From Chryseobacterium herbae (lineage in GTDB: Bacteria > Bacteroidota > Bacteroidia > Flavobacteriales > Weeksellaceae): a stretch of DNA of 64,000 bases. Positions 33,888-45,700 of this stretch are shown here, piece after piece. A program made the translations under genes and the position numbers. The notes beneath the pieces were generated by a model that did not search any database, had not been told where the DNA came from, and saw only the letters and a program-made list of their open reading frames with translations. Where the stretch lies: NCBI RefSeq assembly GCF_025154075.1, contig NZ_JAOAMU010000003.1, positions 1-64,000 of the forward strand. Reading direction: 5' to 3'. Position 1 is the first letter of the stretch. Each line of letters opens with the position of its first letter.

Positions 33888-35750
33888 CTATTGGCCCAGC
33901 ATTTTGTGATATTCTGCAATATGAAGATAACCTTCCTCTTTAATGCTTACATCAAGGTGATGTTTTTTGGCTGTTTCATAGATTTCTTTAGGCAGCATGC
34001 TCCCTTTTTTGCTGAGTTCGATGCTCATATCTTTCAGAAGATTCAAATGAAGAATAAGGTCTTCTCTTGTCTTTTTGGCGAGATCCTGCATCAGTTTCTC
34101 GATTTTTTTATCGGTAATATGATGCTGCATGCGGTGCGGATATTCTTCAAAGCTGTAAACTGCCTGATATTCCTCATCAAACCCATATTTTCTGATATAG
34201 TCGGAGGCCAGAATGGTTGCCTGCTCTCTGTCATGGCTTCTTCCTATGCTGGCATTGTTTTCACCAAATATAATTTCTTCAGCAATTCCTCCTGCAAGAT
34301 AAATTTTGACTCTGTCCAGAAGACTTTCCTTGGTATCGTGAATCTGATGAGGGAACGTAAATCCTGCCGCATAACTGCTGGCCACTTTACTCTTCAGCTG
34401 TAGCGGAGCAAAACCGGTATAAAGCATATAACAAACGGCATGTCCGCATTCGTGAACGCTGATGTTGGCAACGGCATCCTGCTGATTAGACTGGCGTATA
34501 CTGTCGATTCTTCCGGTATAAGGGATATCGATGATACGTCCGCCTACTTTTCCGGAAATCTTTTTCTCTTTGACCAGATAGTCAATTTCAATGGTTTTAT
34601 CGTCGTTAATGATCGCTTCAAAAAGAAATTTGCTGAGGTTCGTGTCCAGAATATCCACTACGCTACTGAATACCGGACGTACACCCTGAACTGGAAAAAC
34701 GCCGTTTCTATAGATCAGCTCATTAATATTTTTAGTAATTTTTAAGCTGATTCCGAACTTTGATTTTGTCTTCGTTTTAAGATTATTGATTTCCCTTTGA
34801 ACCAAATGCTGAAAATCTTCCGTCTTTAATGAAAAATAGATCAAATGAATGTTCCCGAATCGGGCTACCTGCTCAGGTCGGAATTTCCTCGATAATGCAT
34901 TTTTTATATCAACAACGGTAATTTTCTTTGTAAAAGCATGGTAGATATTGGCATCGATGTCTGCTTCGCTCGTCTCGCGGGACATCTGAAAAGCTTCATC
35001 CAGATTTCCACTGATGATGATCAGCATTTTGCTGTAGTCTACCGGCTCATAAATCTTTTTCTCTTTCTGTTTTTTAAGGATCAGCTTGATCATATCTTCC
35101 TCTTTCATATCAATGATGCTCATGACATCATCTTCCATGCTGAGGTATTTCTTCAGTTCTTTGGCATCCCAGAGATTCAGATACGGATTTTCATCCATTT
35201 CCGTTTCGCCGTTCTTTTTGCGTCTGTCATTTTCTTTTTTACGCAAAAGATAGGAGAAGAGATAATGCTCAAGGTCATCACGCTCCCTTTTGCTTAGCTT
35301 GCCATCACTTAAAAGTTCCCAGAAATCGGTAAATTTTGTTTGTGGTACCGGAGTGCCGTCAGGATCTAGAGTATTAAAGCGCTGGATCTCATCAAAGAGA
35401 ATGATGCTTGGTTTTTCGTCATTGAGGCGGTTGCTTTGTAAAATATCGGAAACACTTTTACTCCATGTAGTTTCATCGCTGTTGCTCAGTTCGATCTCTA
35501 CAAAACGGTTCTGAAATTCAAGAAAGCGGACGGTTTTTCTTACCAGATCGGTCTTTCCGACCCCCGTCATTCCCCATAGATTGATCACCACAGGGCGTGT
35601 CAGGATTTCCGGCATCAGGTACCAGATCTGGATGTATTCCATTAAATCATCAATAATTTTATCAATTCCGATGAATTCTTTTTTCAGAAATGCTTTGCAG
35701 TCGTCCAGCTTCTTCTTTTTCTTCTGGATCTCTTCTTTATCAATAATCAT
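33888..35750 (-). CDS. Clp-like AAA+ ATPase fused to FtsH-type M41 peptidase
   Basis: 620 aa from the ATG at 35750; a GTG at 35765 that overlaps the upstream stop (TAGTG) would add five residues. Walker A is GMTGVGKT at about 60-67 and Walker B is IILFDEIQ at about 116-123. The AAA+ part (to about 400) resembles Clp/HslU-type modules, with a C-terminal small domain (FPVQGVRPVFSSVVDILD). The peptidase part has HECGH at about 433-437 and AGGIAEEIIFG...DREQAT near 486-510, as in FtsH family M41. Unlike FtsH, there is no membrane segment at the N terminus and the AAA module is not FtsH-like. The DUF4407 protein upstream may supply the membrane anchor. A cytosolic ATP-dependent protease is inferred. 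Confidence 0.88.
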   Translation of the reverse strand: MIIDKEEIQKKKKKLDDCKAFLKKEFIGIDKIIDDLMEYIQIWYLMPEILTRPVVINLWGMTGVGKTDLVRKTVRFLEFQNRFVEIELSNSDETTWSKSVSDILQSNRLNDEKPSIILFDEIQRFNTLDPDGTPVPQTKFTDFWELLSDGKLSKRERDDLEHYLFSYLLRKKENDRRKKNGETEMDENPYLNLWDAKELKKYLSMEDDVMSIIDMKEEDMIKLILKKQKEKKIYEPVDYSKMLIIISGNLDEAFQMSRETSEADIDANIYHAFTKKITVVDIKNALSRKFRPEQVARFGNIHLIYFSLKTEDFQHLVQREINNLKTKTKSKFGISLKITKNINELIYRNGVFPVQGVRPVFSSVVDILDTNLSKFLFEAIINDDKTIEIDYLVKEKKISGKVGGRIIDIPYTGRIDSIRQSNQQDAVANISVHECGHAVCYMLYTGFAPLQLKSKVASSYAAGFTFPHQIHDTKESLLDRVKIYLAGGIAEEIIFGENNASIGRSHDREQATILASDYIRKYGFDEEYQAVYSFEEYPHRMQHHITDKKIEKLMQDLAKKTREDLILHLNLLKDMSIELSKKGSMLPKEIYETAKKHHLDVSIKEEGYLHIAEYHKMLGQ

Positions 35751-35764
35751 ACGTGAAAAATACA

Positions 35765-36835
35765 CTATTTTTTTAAATTATCCTTAAAATCGTCAATTCT
35801 GAAATCAGTCAGGGCATTGCCTTTCTCTATTTTTTCCTTAGAATAAAGCCTGAAATCATTTTCCGTCTTTTCTAAAAGATGGTCATAGGGCCCTACATGA
35901 GAAATTAATTTGACTAAAACCGGAGAGATCTCAAGACAGATAAAAAGCCCCATTATAAAAGCTGCCGCCAGCCCAATGATCGCTGAATTCTTGCCAAGTT
36001 CATCCAATGCCTGCAATCTCGCGGCAAACCCATTGAATTTATCTTCAAAGGTTTCCGAAGATTTTCTTTCTGTTTCCAGATTGGTGTAGACTTTGGAGAT
36101 TTCTGTATCTAAATATTGTACTCTCGGTGCATTTTGCTTCTGAAAATTTTCCAGATCCAGACGACGTTGTTCCTTCAGTTCCTGTTTACGTTTTGCATTA
36201 GGACCATAGCCTTCTTTTCCACTGGTCAGCCCGGACTGTTTCCCAAGGATTTCTTTTTCAAGTTCTACCGCCGCCGAGTCATAAGCCTTCTGATATTGAA
36301 TGGTTTTTTCAGCAATCTGATTTTTTTCCGTTTCAAACGGACCGCTTTGCTTCAGGATTCTGCCGCTCATTTCGCCTTCAAGCTGTTTTTTATTTCTTTG
36401 AATAATAGTATTCAGCTGCTTGTTCACTTCTTTTTCAAAAATTTTAAGTTCCAGAGGTTTGGAAATAATAATCCCAAGAAAAGTAGCCAATATCAGACGG
36501 GGAATGGACATGAGAATCTGATTCCACCATGTTCCTGTTTTTTTGATGGAGGAAACGATGTATCTGTCCAGATTGAAGATCATTAATCCCCACAGGATCC
36601 CGAATCCTACCGAAGTCCATACGTTATCAAATACCGTATACATAGCATAGCCTGCAGACAGGGTCGCAAATACTGCGGTGAATAATACAATCCCACCAAT
36701 TCCGGAAAATTTATTCCACTCACTAGGGGTCTTTCTTAAGATATGAATGTTTCCTCCGGAGCATACCATCAGAAACTTCTGGAACCAGTTTATTTTATGA
36801 TTCGCTTGATTTATAGTTTGTTGGTTTGTTTTCAT
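35765..36835 (-). CDS. DUF4407 multi-pass membrane protein
   Basis: 356 aa from the ATG at 36835. Membrane segments lie at about 46-66, 76-90 and 110-126, followed by a long charged, probably coiled-coil segment (about 130-275; EKEVNKQLNTIIQRNKKQ) and a fourth segment at about 277-300. FNLDRYIVSS after segment 2 is typical of DUF4407. The function of the family is unknown. Its stop codon abuts the AAA-M41 protease gene (15 bases to its ATG), which suggests a membrane partner for that protease. A TACATTTG box at 36851-36858 (minus) could be its -7 element. Confidence 0.9.
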   Translation of the reverse strand: MKTNQQTINQANHKINWFQKFLMVCSGGNIHILRKTPSEWNKFSGIGGIVLFTAVFATLSAGYAMYTVFDNVWTSVGFGILWGLMIFNLDRYIVSSIKKTGTWWNQILMSIPRLILATFLGIIISKPLELKIFEKEVNKQLNTIIQRNKKQLEGEMSGRILKQSGPFETEKNQIAEKTIQYQKAYDSAAVELEKEILGKQSGLTSGKEGYGPNAKRKQELKEQRRLDLENFQKQNAPRVQYLDTEISKVYTNLETERKSSETFEDKFNGFAARLQALDELGKNSAIIGLAAAFIMGLFICLEISPVLVKLISHVGPYDHLLEKTENDFRLYSKEKIEKGNALTDFRIDDFKDNLKK

Positions 36836-37267
36836 TATTGAAAATTTATACAAATGTAATACTAAAAATCATACCAATGTAAAAGATAGTATTATGTTTT
36901 GCCAAGTAATTGATTGTTTTGATTTAATTGATTGGATATCAATTTTTTATTGTCGAAAAAATTTTGAACTAAAAGAAACAAATGTAAACGTTTTAAAAAA
37001 AATTAGAAGATTGAGTAAATAGCGGCCTGAAAATTTCTTTTACTGAATATTTAATTTTCTTTCTTGCATTCGGATCAACCTCATCTAGTTTCACATCAGG
37101 TAATTATAAAATTAATATTTTTTAATAAAATTTTAATATTTCCCAAAAAAAAGATATATTAGCGGATAATTAAGGGGAAGTTAAACAATTAAATTTACAA
37201 CCTTTGTGGTAGAAAAATACTGGCCGAGAGATCTGGTCTTCCCCTTTTTATATTTTAACACAGAAAA
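36836..37267. other. 432-bp intergenic region at the left edge of the accessory block
   Basis: This divergent, AT-rich region should hold promoters for the DUF4407 operon (minus; TACATTTG at 36851-36858) and for the toxin operon (plus). An imperfect -7 box AACCTTTG at 37199-37206 precedes the TPR gene by 62 bases. No attachment-site repeat or integrase was seen. Confidence 0.45.
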
Positions 37268-38608
37268 ATGATAACTAGAAAAAAATTTCTTACCCTAGGT
37301 ACACTAGGTGTAATTTCCTTCTTTTTCCCAACTTATTTATTTTCAAATAGTAAAAGTATATCTGGTTCACTTGATGTAAATACTTTATTAAAAAATGCAC
37401 GAAATTTTAGAAAACAGGGAGAAAATAATCAAGCGAAAGAAATTTATCAACAAATCATTTCCCAATATCCTAATGAGATAAGGGCTTATGATGGGATGAG
37501 AAAAACTTTGCTGTCTCAGAAAAAGAAAGAATGGGAAGTTATCTTAATGTTTAAAGGGGCGTTGCTATTAAATCCAAATAACGTTGCATTAAAACAACGT
37601 CTTTATAGAGAATATTTCAATGCGGCATTAGGAAATAAAAAAATAAAGAAAGTTATCAATTTTAATGGAAGGCTTTTATCTGAGGTAAGGCAGAAATATG
37701 AGACTTTTGTTCAAAACCATCCGAATAATAGCAATATACAAAAACAATTTGCTAAAATAAGCAGATTAATGGAATGGAATGCAGATACTCAAAATTCTAA
37801 TAATAATACAGCCTTAAAAACATATAAAAAAACACAACATAAAAATTTTAAAAAAAGATTTAATGATATTCCTCTTTCACAATTAGAAACAAAGTTAAAT
37901 ACGTTATTATCTAAACCTCTCTCCAAAGATAGAAAGCAGCATATACGTGAATTGCACAATGTAGTTATTAGAAAATACCGAAAGGATAAAAATAATATAA
38001 CAGCACTTAATAAGGCTCTTTCATACTATAATACTGTAGATAAAAATGATCCTTTAATTTTAAAGTATATCAGAGATTTAACTAAGCTTCAGAAAAATTT
38101 TGATACTCTAATAACAATAGAAACACAAAATCATACACAGAAAAATAGTTTTTGGTCTGCTTTGGCATTATTAGATGCGCATTTAAAGAAAACAGAAGAT
38201 CAAAATATTCCTGTTCCTTTCCAACTCAATTCATTAATACAATTTTTAGAGGATAATATTGATAACCCTGATAAGAAATTTGAATTCAATACCCGAAAGA
38301 TAAAGCTTGATATTCTTAGGAATCAGCCGGAGGCAGCTAAAGATAAAATAATGACAATATGTAAAAGTATGTTCGGCGTTTCAAACACCCATTCTATTGA
38401 CCGGATGAATGTATTAATTGCAAAGTATTATGCTAAAAAAGGCGACGCTGAAGGAAAAAATAGAGTGTTAAGTATCGCATCCAATCCCCAATCTTATGCT
38501 GAAAATACTGATCCCCTCATACAGTCGATTGCTTTAATGAATCAAAATAGAGCTTCAGTAAAGTCAGTACACATACAAAATTTACAAAAATTAATAAGTA
38601 AATTATGA
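37268..38608 (+). CDS. TPR-like protein with N-terminal signal/anchor
   Basis: 446 aa. The N terminus MITRKKFLTLGTLGVISFFFPTYLF is a signal peptide or membrane anchor; RKKF with a hydrophobic core resembles a Tat signal but only one Arg is present. The body is helical and Lys/Asn/Gln rich. NARNFRKQGENNQAKEIYQQI (about 42-62) and KGALLLNPNNVALKQRLY fit TPR units; further repeats are degenerate. It is the first gene of the toxin operon, with a 4-base stop/start overlap to the next gene. It may be an export or assembly factor for the toxin; that is inference. The AT-rich codon use is unlike the surrounding housekeeping genes. Confidence 0.8.
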   Translation: MITRKKFLTLGTLGVISFFFPTYLFSNSKSISGSLDVNTLLKNARNFRKQGENNQAKEIYQQIISQYPNEIRAYDGMRKTLLSQKKKEWEVILMFKGALLLNPNNVALKQRLYREYFNAALGNKKIKKVINFNGRLLSEVRQKYETFVQNHPNNSNIQKQFAKISRLMEWNADTQNSNNNTALKTYKKTQHKNFKKRFNDIPLSQLETKLNTLLSKPLSKDRKQHIRELHNVVIRKYRKDKNNITALNKALSYYNTVDKNDPLILKYIRDLTKLQKNFDTLITIETQNHTQKNSFWSALALLDAHLKKTEDQNIPVPFQLNSLIQFLEDNIDNPDKKFEFNTRKIKLDILRNQPEAAKDKIMTICKSMFGVSNTHSIDRMNVLIAKYYAKKGDAEGKNRVLSIASNPQSYAENTDPLIQSIALMNQNRASVKSVHIQNLQKLISKL

Positions 38609-39786
38609 GAATAAAATCTACTGCTTGTTTTTTTCTGTCCATTTTGGGACAAATCGTCTATTCACAATTATTGATTACGGAAGTATATTATAATACGCCA
38701 TATAATGAAAAACTGTATTTTAATAAAACTGTAAACGGAGTTCTGACTGGAGAGCTTATGGATGCTAGAAAGCATCATAGAGGTGAGTTTATTGAAATAT
38801 ATAATTATAGTGATAAGGACGTTAATCTAAAAAATTGGTATCTAAAGGATTTATTAAAAACATTTTGGCTTCCTGAAAAGATTATCAAAAAAGGTGAGTT
38901 TATGGTTATTGCTTACAGTACTTTGCCGTACAATACTACCATTTTTAGTGAGCATTTTTCTACAACAGCAGGAAAAGAAAACCAGATTATCTATCAGGAT
39001 GATATTATATTAAGAAATAAAAGAGAGGAAATAATCTTAGGATATTCTTTTAATAGAACGAATCTACTTAATAAAAGTAAATACAGTTGGGAGTTTCAGG
39101 CAGAACCCTCTTCTAATTTTATAAAAAATATTTATCAAAACCCTTCTCAGTTCTATTCTTTTAATTCTTTACAATATAATCCTACTACTTATCCAAATGG
39201 TAAATATGAAGCAACACCGAATCCATTGGCAGCTACTTATGTACCCACTACGCAAAGTTATGATGAAATAATAAAAGATGACTTTCAACAATACTATTCT
39301 TATTTGGACTGGAGCGATAATGTCAATACTTTAGTTGATAAAATATGTTCTCTATCAATTGAAAAAGTTTCACAATCTCCTAATGGATCATATACAAATA
39401 ATGGAAGTTCTTGTTTTTCTTATGATAGTGCAGGTAATTTAGTTACGGGAGGCGGATGCAACGGAGCAAGTACTCCATCTTCCGGTACACCTGGAGTTTC
39501 TTCTGATGAATTGGAACTTATAAAAAATAATATAATTATATCTCCAAACCCAACAAAAGCGTCAGATTCTTATAATGTAACCATTACATGGAATGGACCT
39601 GCATTAAATAAGATAAACAATATTCAAATATTTAATTCATCGGGAACAACTGTTTATGGTTTTTCACCCGGAACAGGAGTTAACACAACTACTTTTAATC
39701 TTCAAAATCAGCTACCTGGAGCATTTGTAGCAAATTTTATACTTAATACAGGACAGATTGTATCTAAAAACATCTTAAAATGGTAA
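38605..39786 (+). CDS. Lamin-tail-domain protein with T9SS type A tail
   Basis: 393 aa. Signal peptide to about residue 20. An LTD (lamin tail domain) follows: LLITEVYYNTPY, GEFIEIYNYSDKDVNLKNWYLKDL, and a strand with IIYQDDIILRN. The C terminus from about 310 (IIISPNPTKASDS ... QIVSKNILKW) is a T9SS type A sorting tail. LTDs are often found in secreted nucleases and surface proteins. No catalytic motif is seen here, so a binding or display role is likely. It overlaps the TPR gene by 4 bases and the toxin gene by 1 base, so all three are coupled. Confidence 0.88.
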   Translation: MRIKSTACFFLSILGQIVYSQLLITEVYYNTPYNEKLYFNKTVNGVLTGELMDARKHHRGEFIEIYNYSDKDVNLKNWYLKDLLKTFWLPEKIIKKGEFMVIAYSTLPYNTTIFSEHFSTTAGKENQIIYQDDIILRNKREEIILGYSFNRTNLLNKSKYSWEFQAEPSSNFIKNIYQNPSQFYSFNSLQYNPTTYPNGKYEATPNPLAATYVPTTQSYDEIIKDDFQQYYSYLDWSDNVNTLVDKICSLSIEKVSQSPNGSYTNNGSSCFSYDSAGNLVTGGGCNGASTPSSGTPGVSSDELELIKNNIIISPNPTKASDSYNVTITWNGPALNKINNIQIFNSSGTTVYGFSPGTGVNTTTFNLQNQLPGAFVANFILNTGQIVSKNILKW

Positions 39787-42700
39787 TGATGAAAAAATTA
39801 TACTCTTTATTTACATTTTTATTTGCATTTTTATTATTTCAAGCTCAAGTAACAAAGGAAATTCCATTACCATACAGTACAGCCGGATATGCTGAGAATA
39901 CAACTTCAGCTTCGTCAAATAAGAATATTCCTAATGTACTGATTCCTTCTGTTAATGCTGAGATGAATGTTAATGAATCCGGAGCTCTAACTTATACCTT
40001 ACCTATAGAAACAGTAAAAGGCTTACGTAGTTTCCAACCCAATATTGCATTGGTATACAATAGTCAAAGCGCTAACGGGCAAGCTGGGTGGGGCTGGAAT
40101 ATTGTAGGGCTTTCTTCAATTACCCAAGGAGGAAAGAGTAAGGAAATCGATGGCATTACTATAGGAGTACAATTCAATAATACCGATCCTTATTACTTGG
40201 ATGGACAGAGATTAATCAAAATCAGTGAAACAAATTATGTAACCGAAAAGTTTTCCAAATTAAAGATTACCCAATTTGCTTCCGGTGAATTTTCTTTTAT
40301 AATTCAATATCCGGATGGAAAAATTGCCAAATATAAAGAGCTTGTTTCAGGACAACATTATATTTCTGTTCTTATTGATTCTTTTAATAATGAAGTTCAC
40401 TATTCATATCAGGTTGAAAATAACATACCTAACATTATAAAAATATCTTATGGCGGGACAACTCCTGCAAATGATAAATTTGATATTAATTTTTTATATA
40501 AGGCAAGGAAAAAAAATATCCAGATATTTAGAAATGGAATTGCCTATACCAGTTCAAAGATTTTATATGAAATAAATTCTGGAACCACTTATACTTCTCC
40601 TTCATTGTACAGGAAATATATTTTGTCACATGATTTTATTGAAGATAATAGTGTAGAACGTTTGCGCAACATTGCTGTTAGTAATGAACATGGGGAAGCT
40701 CTAAAACCCCTTAATTTTAATTATAATACAACGAACCAGGGAAGTGTCAAAATCATTTCTCATATTCAGGTTGGTATAACAGGGGGTAATTTTCCTGGAA
40801 GTGGAACAGCGAACTCCGTTACTGGTTTGGGGAGTGTAACCATGGGCGACTTTCTTAATAAAGATCCTGAAAAGATTCAACCTGTTTTCCAGACTAGGTT
40901 AACAAATGGGTACGGATTAAAAGTAGGAGCAGTAGCTGAGAATCCCTCTATAACCATAGAAAATAATAATTCAGGCACATTATTGTTTTCTGGTAAAGTA
41001 TTAGATCTTAATAATAAAATTACAGAAAAAGATCAGCTTATTAATGTTTACGAAAACATTACAGGATCCGAAGATCCTTACAATCCGAATAGTCCAGGTA
41101 ATCAACAGCTTAAAGATGAAGTTGTCTTTCAAATAAAAAGTTTGGTAACTGGAGAAGAAAGAAAAATAAGAGTTCCTGTAAAAGGGGGATTGATAGAAGT
41201 ACAAAACTATATTCCACCAGACCCTTATGATAACTATGGTTCCGGAACCTATGAAACTACTTACACCAGAGACAATACAAGAAGAGACTATATTCAAGGA
41301 GATTTTAATAATGATGGTCTTGTAGATTTTCTAATCATTGAACCACGTAATGTAAATCGTAATGACCGCATATATTGGGCTGAGATAGGAAAAGCTAATT
41401 CAGGAACATCTGTTGAGTTGAACCCTATTCTTTTAAATGAAACATCAATACCTCTTTATAACAAAGATGTTTATCCCATAGAATTTGATGGGGATGGTCT
41501 GCCTGAGTTATTAGCAGTCGATAAAAACAATTCAAAATATTCAGTATATAAAATTGATTTCACTACAAATTCCTTAAACATCAAGATTTCAAATCAGACG
41601 CTCTCTAATTTTGGAAGTGATACGCCAATTTTTTTAGGTGATTTTAATGGTGATGGCCTTACAGATTTTCTTACTCCCCAAAATGTATATGCGATTCCGG
41701 AGGATGATAGCTCCGGGGTGAAGATGGGGGATACTTATTACCGAATGCAAACTGAAACATTACTTTGGTGGAAATATACGGGTAATGGAGTTTCTTTTGT
41801 GAAAAATCAAGAAGATTATACACAGCAAAAAATTGCCTATTTAAAGCCTGCCCAAAGTAATTATATTAAAAGATCTACTTTCTGGCAGAAATTCTGGAAT
41901 GGCAAACCGGATGAATATGCCTATACAAGATATTCTACTCATAATATTATCATCACCGATTTTAATAATGATGGACGTTCAGATATTATCACGTTAAATA
42001 AAATAGGTTCCGCAAAATATAATGTCAATGGTTCTTTATCTAATGTCCCAATTAATAATCTTAGTAATTCATTATCTAGAATGACATCCCCCCATGTCTA
42101 TGAGTCTTTCAATTCTGATATTACCAATAGGATGAATTTTTATGAAAATAAAAACTTGCAAGGGGGAACTTTCCAGAAACTTACAACGTATTCTATAGAA
42201 AACACCAAAATTTCTCCACTATCACTCATTGTTTCTGCTACAAATTTTGATTATCTCAATACATCAAAATCAGGAGTTTATATTTATGATCCTCTTGGAG
42301 GAGATTCTTTCGTTTATGCAGGAGCATCCACTAATATTACTATAGACAACAGTAACTTTTTAGAAAAACAAATTCAGGAAGTAAACAATGGTACGGAAGT
42401 CGTGCAGAGAGTTGATTACAGAAATATGATTGCAAGTCCTGATACTACTGAATCAACCTATCTTTATAAAGCTCAGGATTTTAAATACCCTTATTATATC
42501 CATCAAACCAATCCCATTCTTTATATGGCTCATAAAATACATACGGTTTTTGATGGGAAGACACTTACAAAGGAATATCGTTATGAGAACGGGATACAGC
42601 ATTTAATAGGAAAAGGGTTTTTAGGATTTCAAAAAACGTATTCCAGTGATGCTTATGAATCTGAAATTAAAAACGGGAAATATGTTAATAAAAACCCGGG

Positions 42701-45700
42701 AAAAGCTGTTTTTTGGAATATACAAACAAGTGATCCTGAAATGGATAATGCAACCGTCAAATCTACTTATGGTGGTATCAATAAGTTTTTCACTGAAAAT
42801 ACAATAATTAATAAAAAATTTGATAAGGGTAATCATCAGTATTTGGTATTATCTACAGATGAAGTTTCAAAGGACTATCTTAAAAAGATTACCATCGGTA
42901 AGAAATATGAATATGACGAAAATGATGATCTGAAATTAAAAACAGCGTATACCGATTATAGTGGTGCAGGTTCATCTATATCAAAGTATACTTACAAACC
43001 GGAATTTTTCAACACGGATCATTATTTCTATGGCAAAATAGCCTCAGTGGAAAACGCTGTATACAAGGATGGCTTGTCTTTTATTACAAAAGAAGAGCAT
43101 GCTTATTTTCCAAATGGAGAAGTCTCAGAAAATAAAAAATATGGAAATCAACCTAATGCTCCTCCTATACTTAATTCATATACTTACGATAGTATTGGGA
43201 ATCTGAAGACCCAAACAGGTTCAGTAACGGGTATTTCTCCGCAAACCACAACTTATGAGTATGATGTCACTAACAGATATCTAAATAAAACAATAACTCC
43301 GGACGCCTTGTTTGCCACAATCAATGTTAATGCATTGGGGCGTGCCTCTTCCGAGGCTTCTTCATTGGGATTAATGACTTCCTACGCGTATGACTCGTGG
43401 GGAAATGTTAATGAAATTACAGATTTCCTTGGAAAAAAAACAACAATTTCAAAATCTGTTGCTGATGTCTCAACAGGAGGAGTGTATAATCTCCATAAAA
43501 AAAGAGAAGGAGGGACTGAAACTATTGTCACATTTGATAAATTCGACAGGGAAATTCAAGCCAAAACCCAGTCTATTAATGGTAAGTGGCTCGTATCAAA
43601 AACCGAATATGATCTTTTCGGAAGAAAAATAAAAATATCGGAACCTTTTTTTGAAGGAGAACCCGCCAAATGGAATACTGTAGAATATGATGAGCTGAAC
43701 CGTCCTGTAAAAAATACATCTTTTACCGGAAAAGTGATTACTACCTGTTATGAGGGATTGAAAGTAACTGTAGAAGATGGTTATAAAAAGACCTCTAAAA
43801 CGTTGGATGCAATGGGGCACACAATAAGACAGCAGGATCACGGGGGGGTGCTCTCATTTTCTTATTATCCTAATGGTGCATTGCGTGAAACTAATTATGA
43901 GGGAATAAAAACCACTTTTGAGATTGATGGTTGGGGCAATAAAACGAAAATAACAGACCCTTCTGCAGGAAATTTTACCTATGAGTATGATAACCTAAGC
44001 CGTATTACCAAAGAAACCAATCCTAAAGGATATACATTGTATAGCTATGATGATCTGGGAAGACCTCTTGCAGAGAAAACCTATGGGAATACACCTGCCG
44101 AAAACACGACAATAGAAAAAAATTATACTTATAACGGACAGACAAAATTACCAGAGACCATTACAGGAACCAGTAACGGAAAAACATTTACCTATACTAC
44201 CTATTATGACCAGTATTATCGGATAAAAGGAAAAAAAGAAGAAACTCCTGATTTTACGTATACATCATCTACTACATTTGATAGCTTTGGAAGAGCAGAA
44301 GGTGTAAATATGTATACCCTTATTTCAAATTATAGCTCTACATCATCCATTAAAAATGTGTATGATAGCAATGGCATACTAATCCAGCAGAATAATGATA
44401 ACGGAACTATGGTTTGGCACGTTTCAGATATTAATTCGAGAGGGCAGACCACCCAAATGGAATACGGTAACGGATTTACAATTACCAGTCAATATAATCC
44501 CAATGACTTTTCTCTATTTAATATCAGACATCAGAATACCAATAATGGGACGTTGGCTTTAGATATAGACTATAATTATGACGTAAATAAAGGAGTGCTG
44601 AACTCGCGCAGGAATAATATTTTTGGCAAAAAAGAAGATTTCACTTACGATAAGTTGAACCGACTGTTAAGTGAAGCCGTAAATGACGTTTTGACCAATG
44701 AATATACTTATGATAAAAGAGGCAGAATCACTTCCAATACAGAACTTGGGAAGTATAATTATAATGAAACCGATTATAAGCTACAAAAAATTGATTTTAA
44801 TACCAATGGACAGAATGTAAATAGCCAAAGAGGTTTTGCACACATTACCTACAATGCTTTTAAATCCCCATTAAGAATACAGCTTGCCGGAAAAGAAGAT
44901 TTGAATTTTGAGTATAATATACTAAACGGCAGATATTCAATGAGTTCAAGCGTCACGGGCAGGACAAAATTCTATTCTTCCGATTTTGCGGTGGAGATTA
45001 CGAGAAAACCAGGCCCAAAAGGAAGTGGAGAGATAGAAATTATTACCTATATCACGGGAGACCCATATTCTGCAAATTATATTAAAAAAGAGATTGTAAA
45101 AGCCGGACTTTTACAGGAGAGTGATAATTATTACCTTCATAGGGATAATTTGGGAAGTATTTTAGCCATTACGAAAACAGATGGTTCTGTAGTAGAGAAA
45201 CGCTTTTTTGATGCATGGGGTAATCTAAAAAGTTTGGTAGATGAATCGGGACAGCTTATTACCGATAGTCAGCAATTGGCAACCGGGAACTTATTCCTTG
45301 ACAGAGGCTACACCGGACATGAGCATCTTTGGAAGGCAGGGCTTATTAATATGAATGCACGTCTGTATGACCCTATCCTTAGAAAGTTTCTAAGCCCGGA
45401 TAATATGGTTCAGGACCCTTTCAATACGCAAAATTATGACCGCTTTGGCTATGTATATAACAATCCTCTGTTATATGTAGATCTAGATGGTAATGAAATT
45501 ACTTTAGGATTGGCCGTTGTTATAGGTGTTGCTGTAGCAATTACAACCAAGGTAATCGTCAATATGATCAGTGGGATACCGTTTTGGTATGGTTTAGGTA
45601 AATCTGCCCTTATGGGAGCGGTTTCAGGAGCGATAAGCTTTGGTATTGGTTCGGCTGCGACTTCTTTTTTTCAGGAAGGGCTCTCTATAGGAAAGGCTTT

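Noticed and set aside
36836..37267. Mobile-element boundary (attachment site) left of the toxin block
   Set aside because: I looked for tRNA ends, integrase and flanking direct repeats and found none, so an integrated element is not supported.
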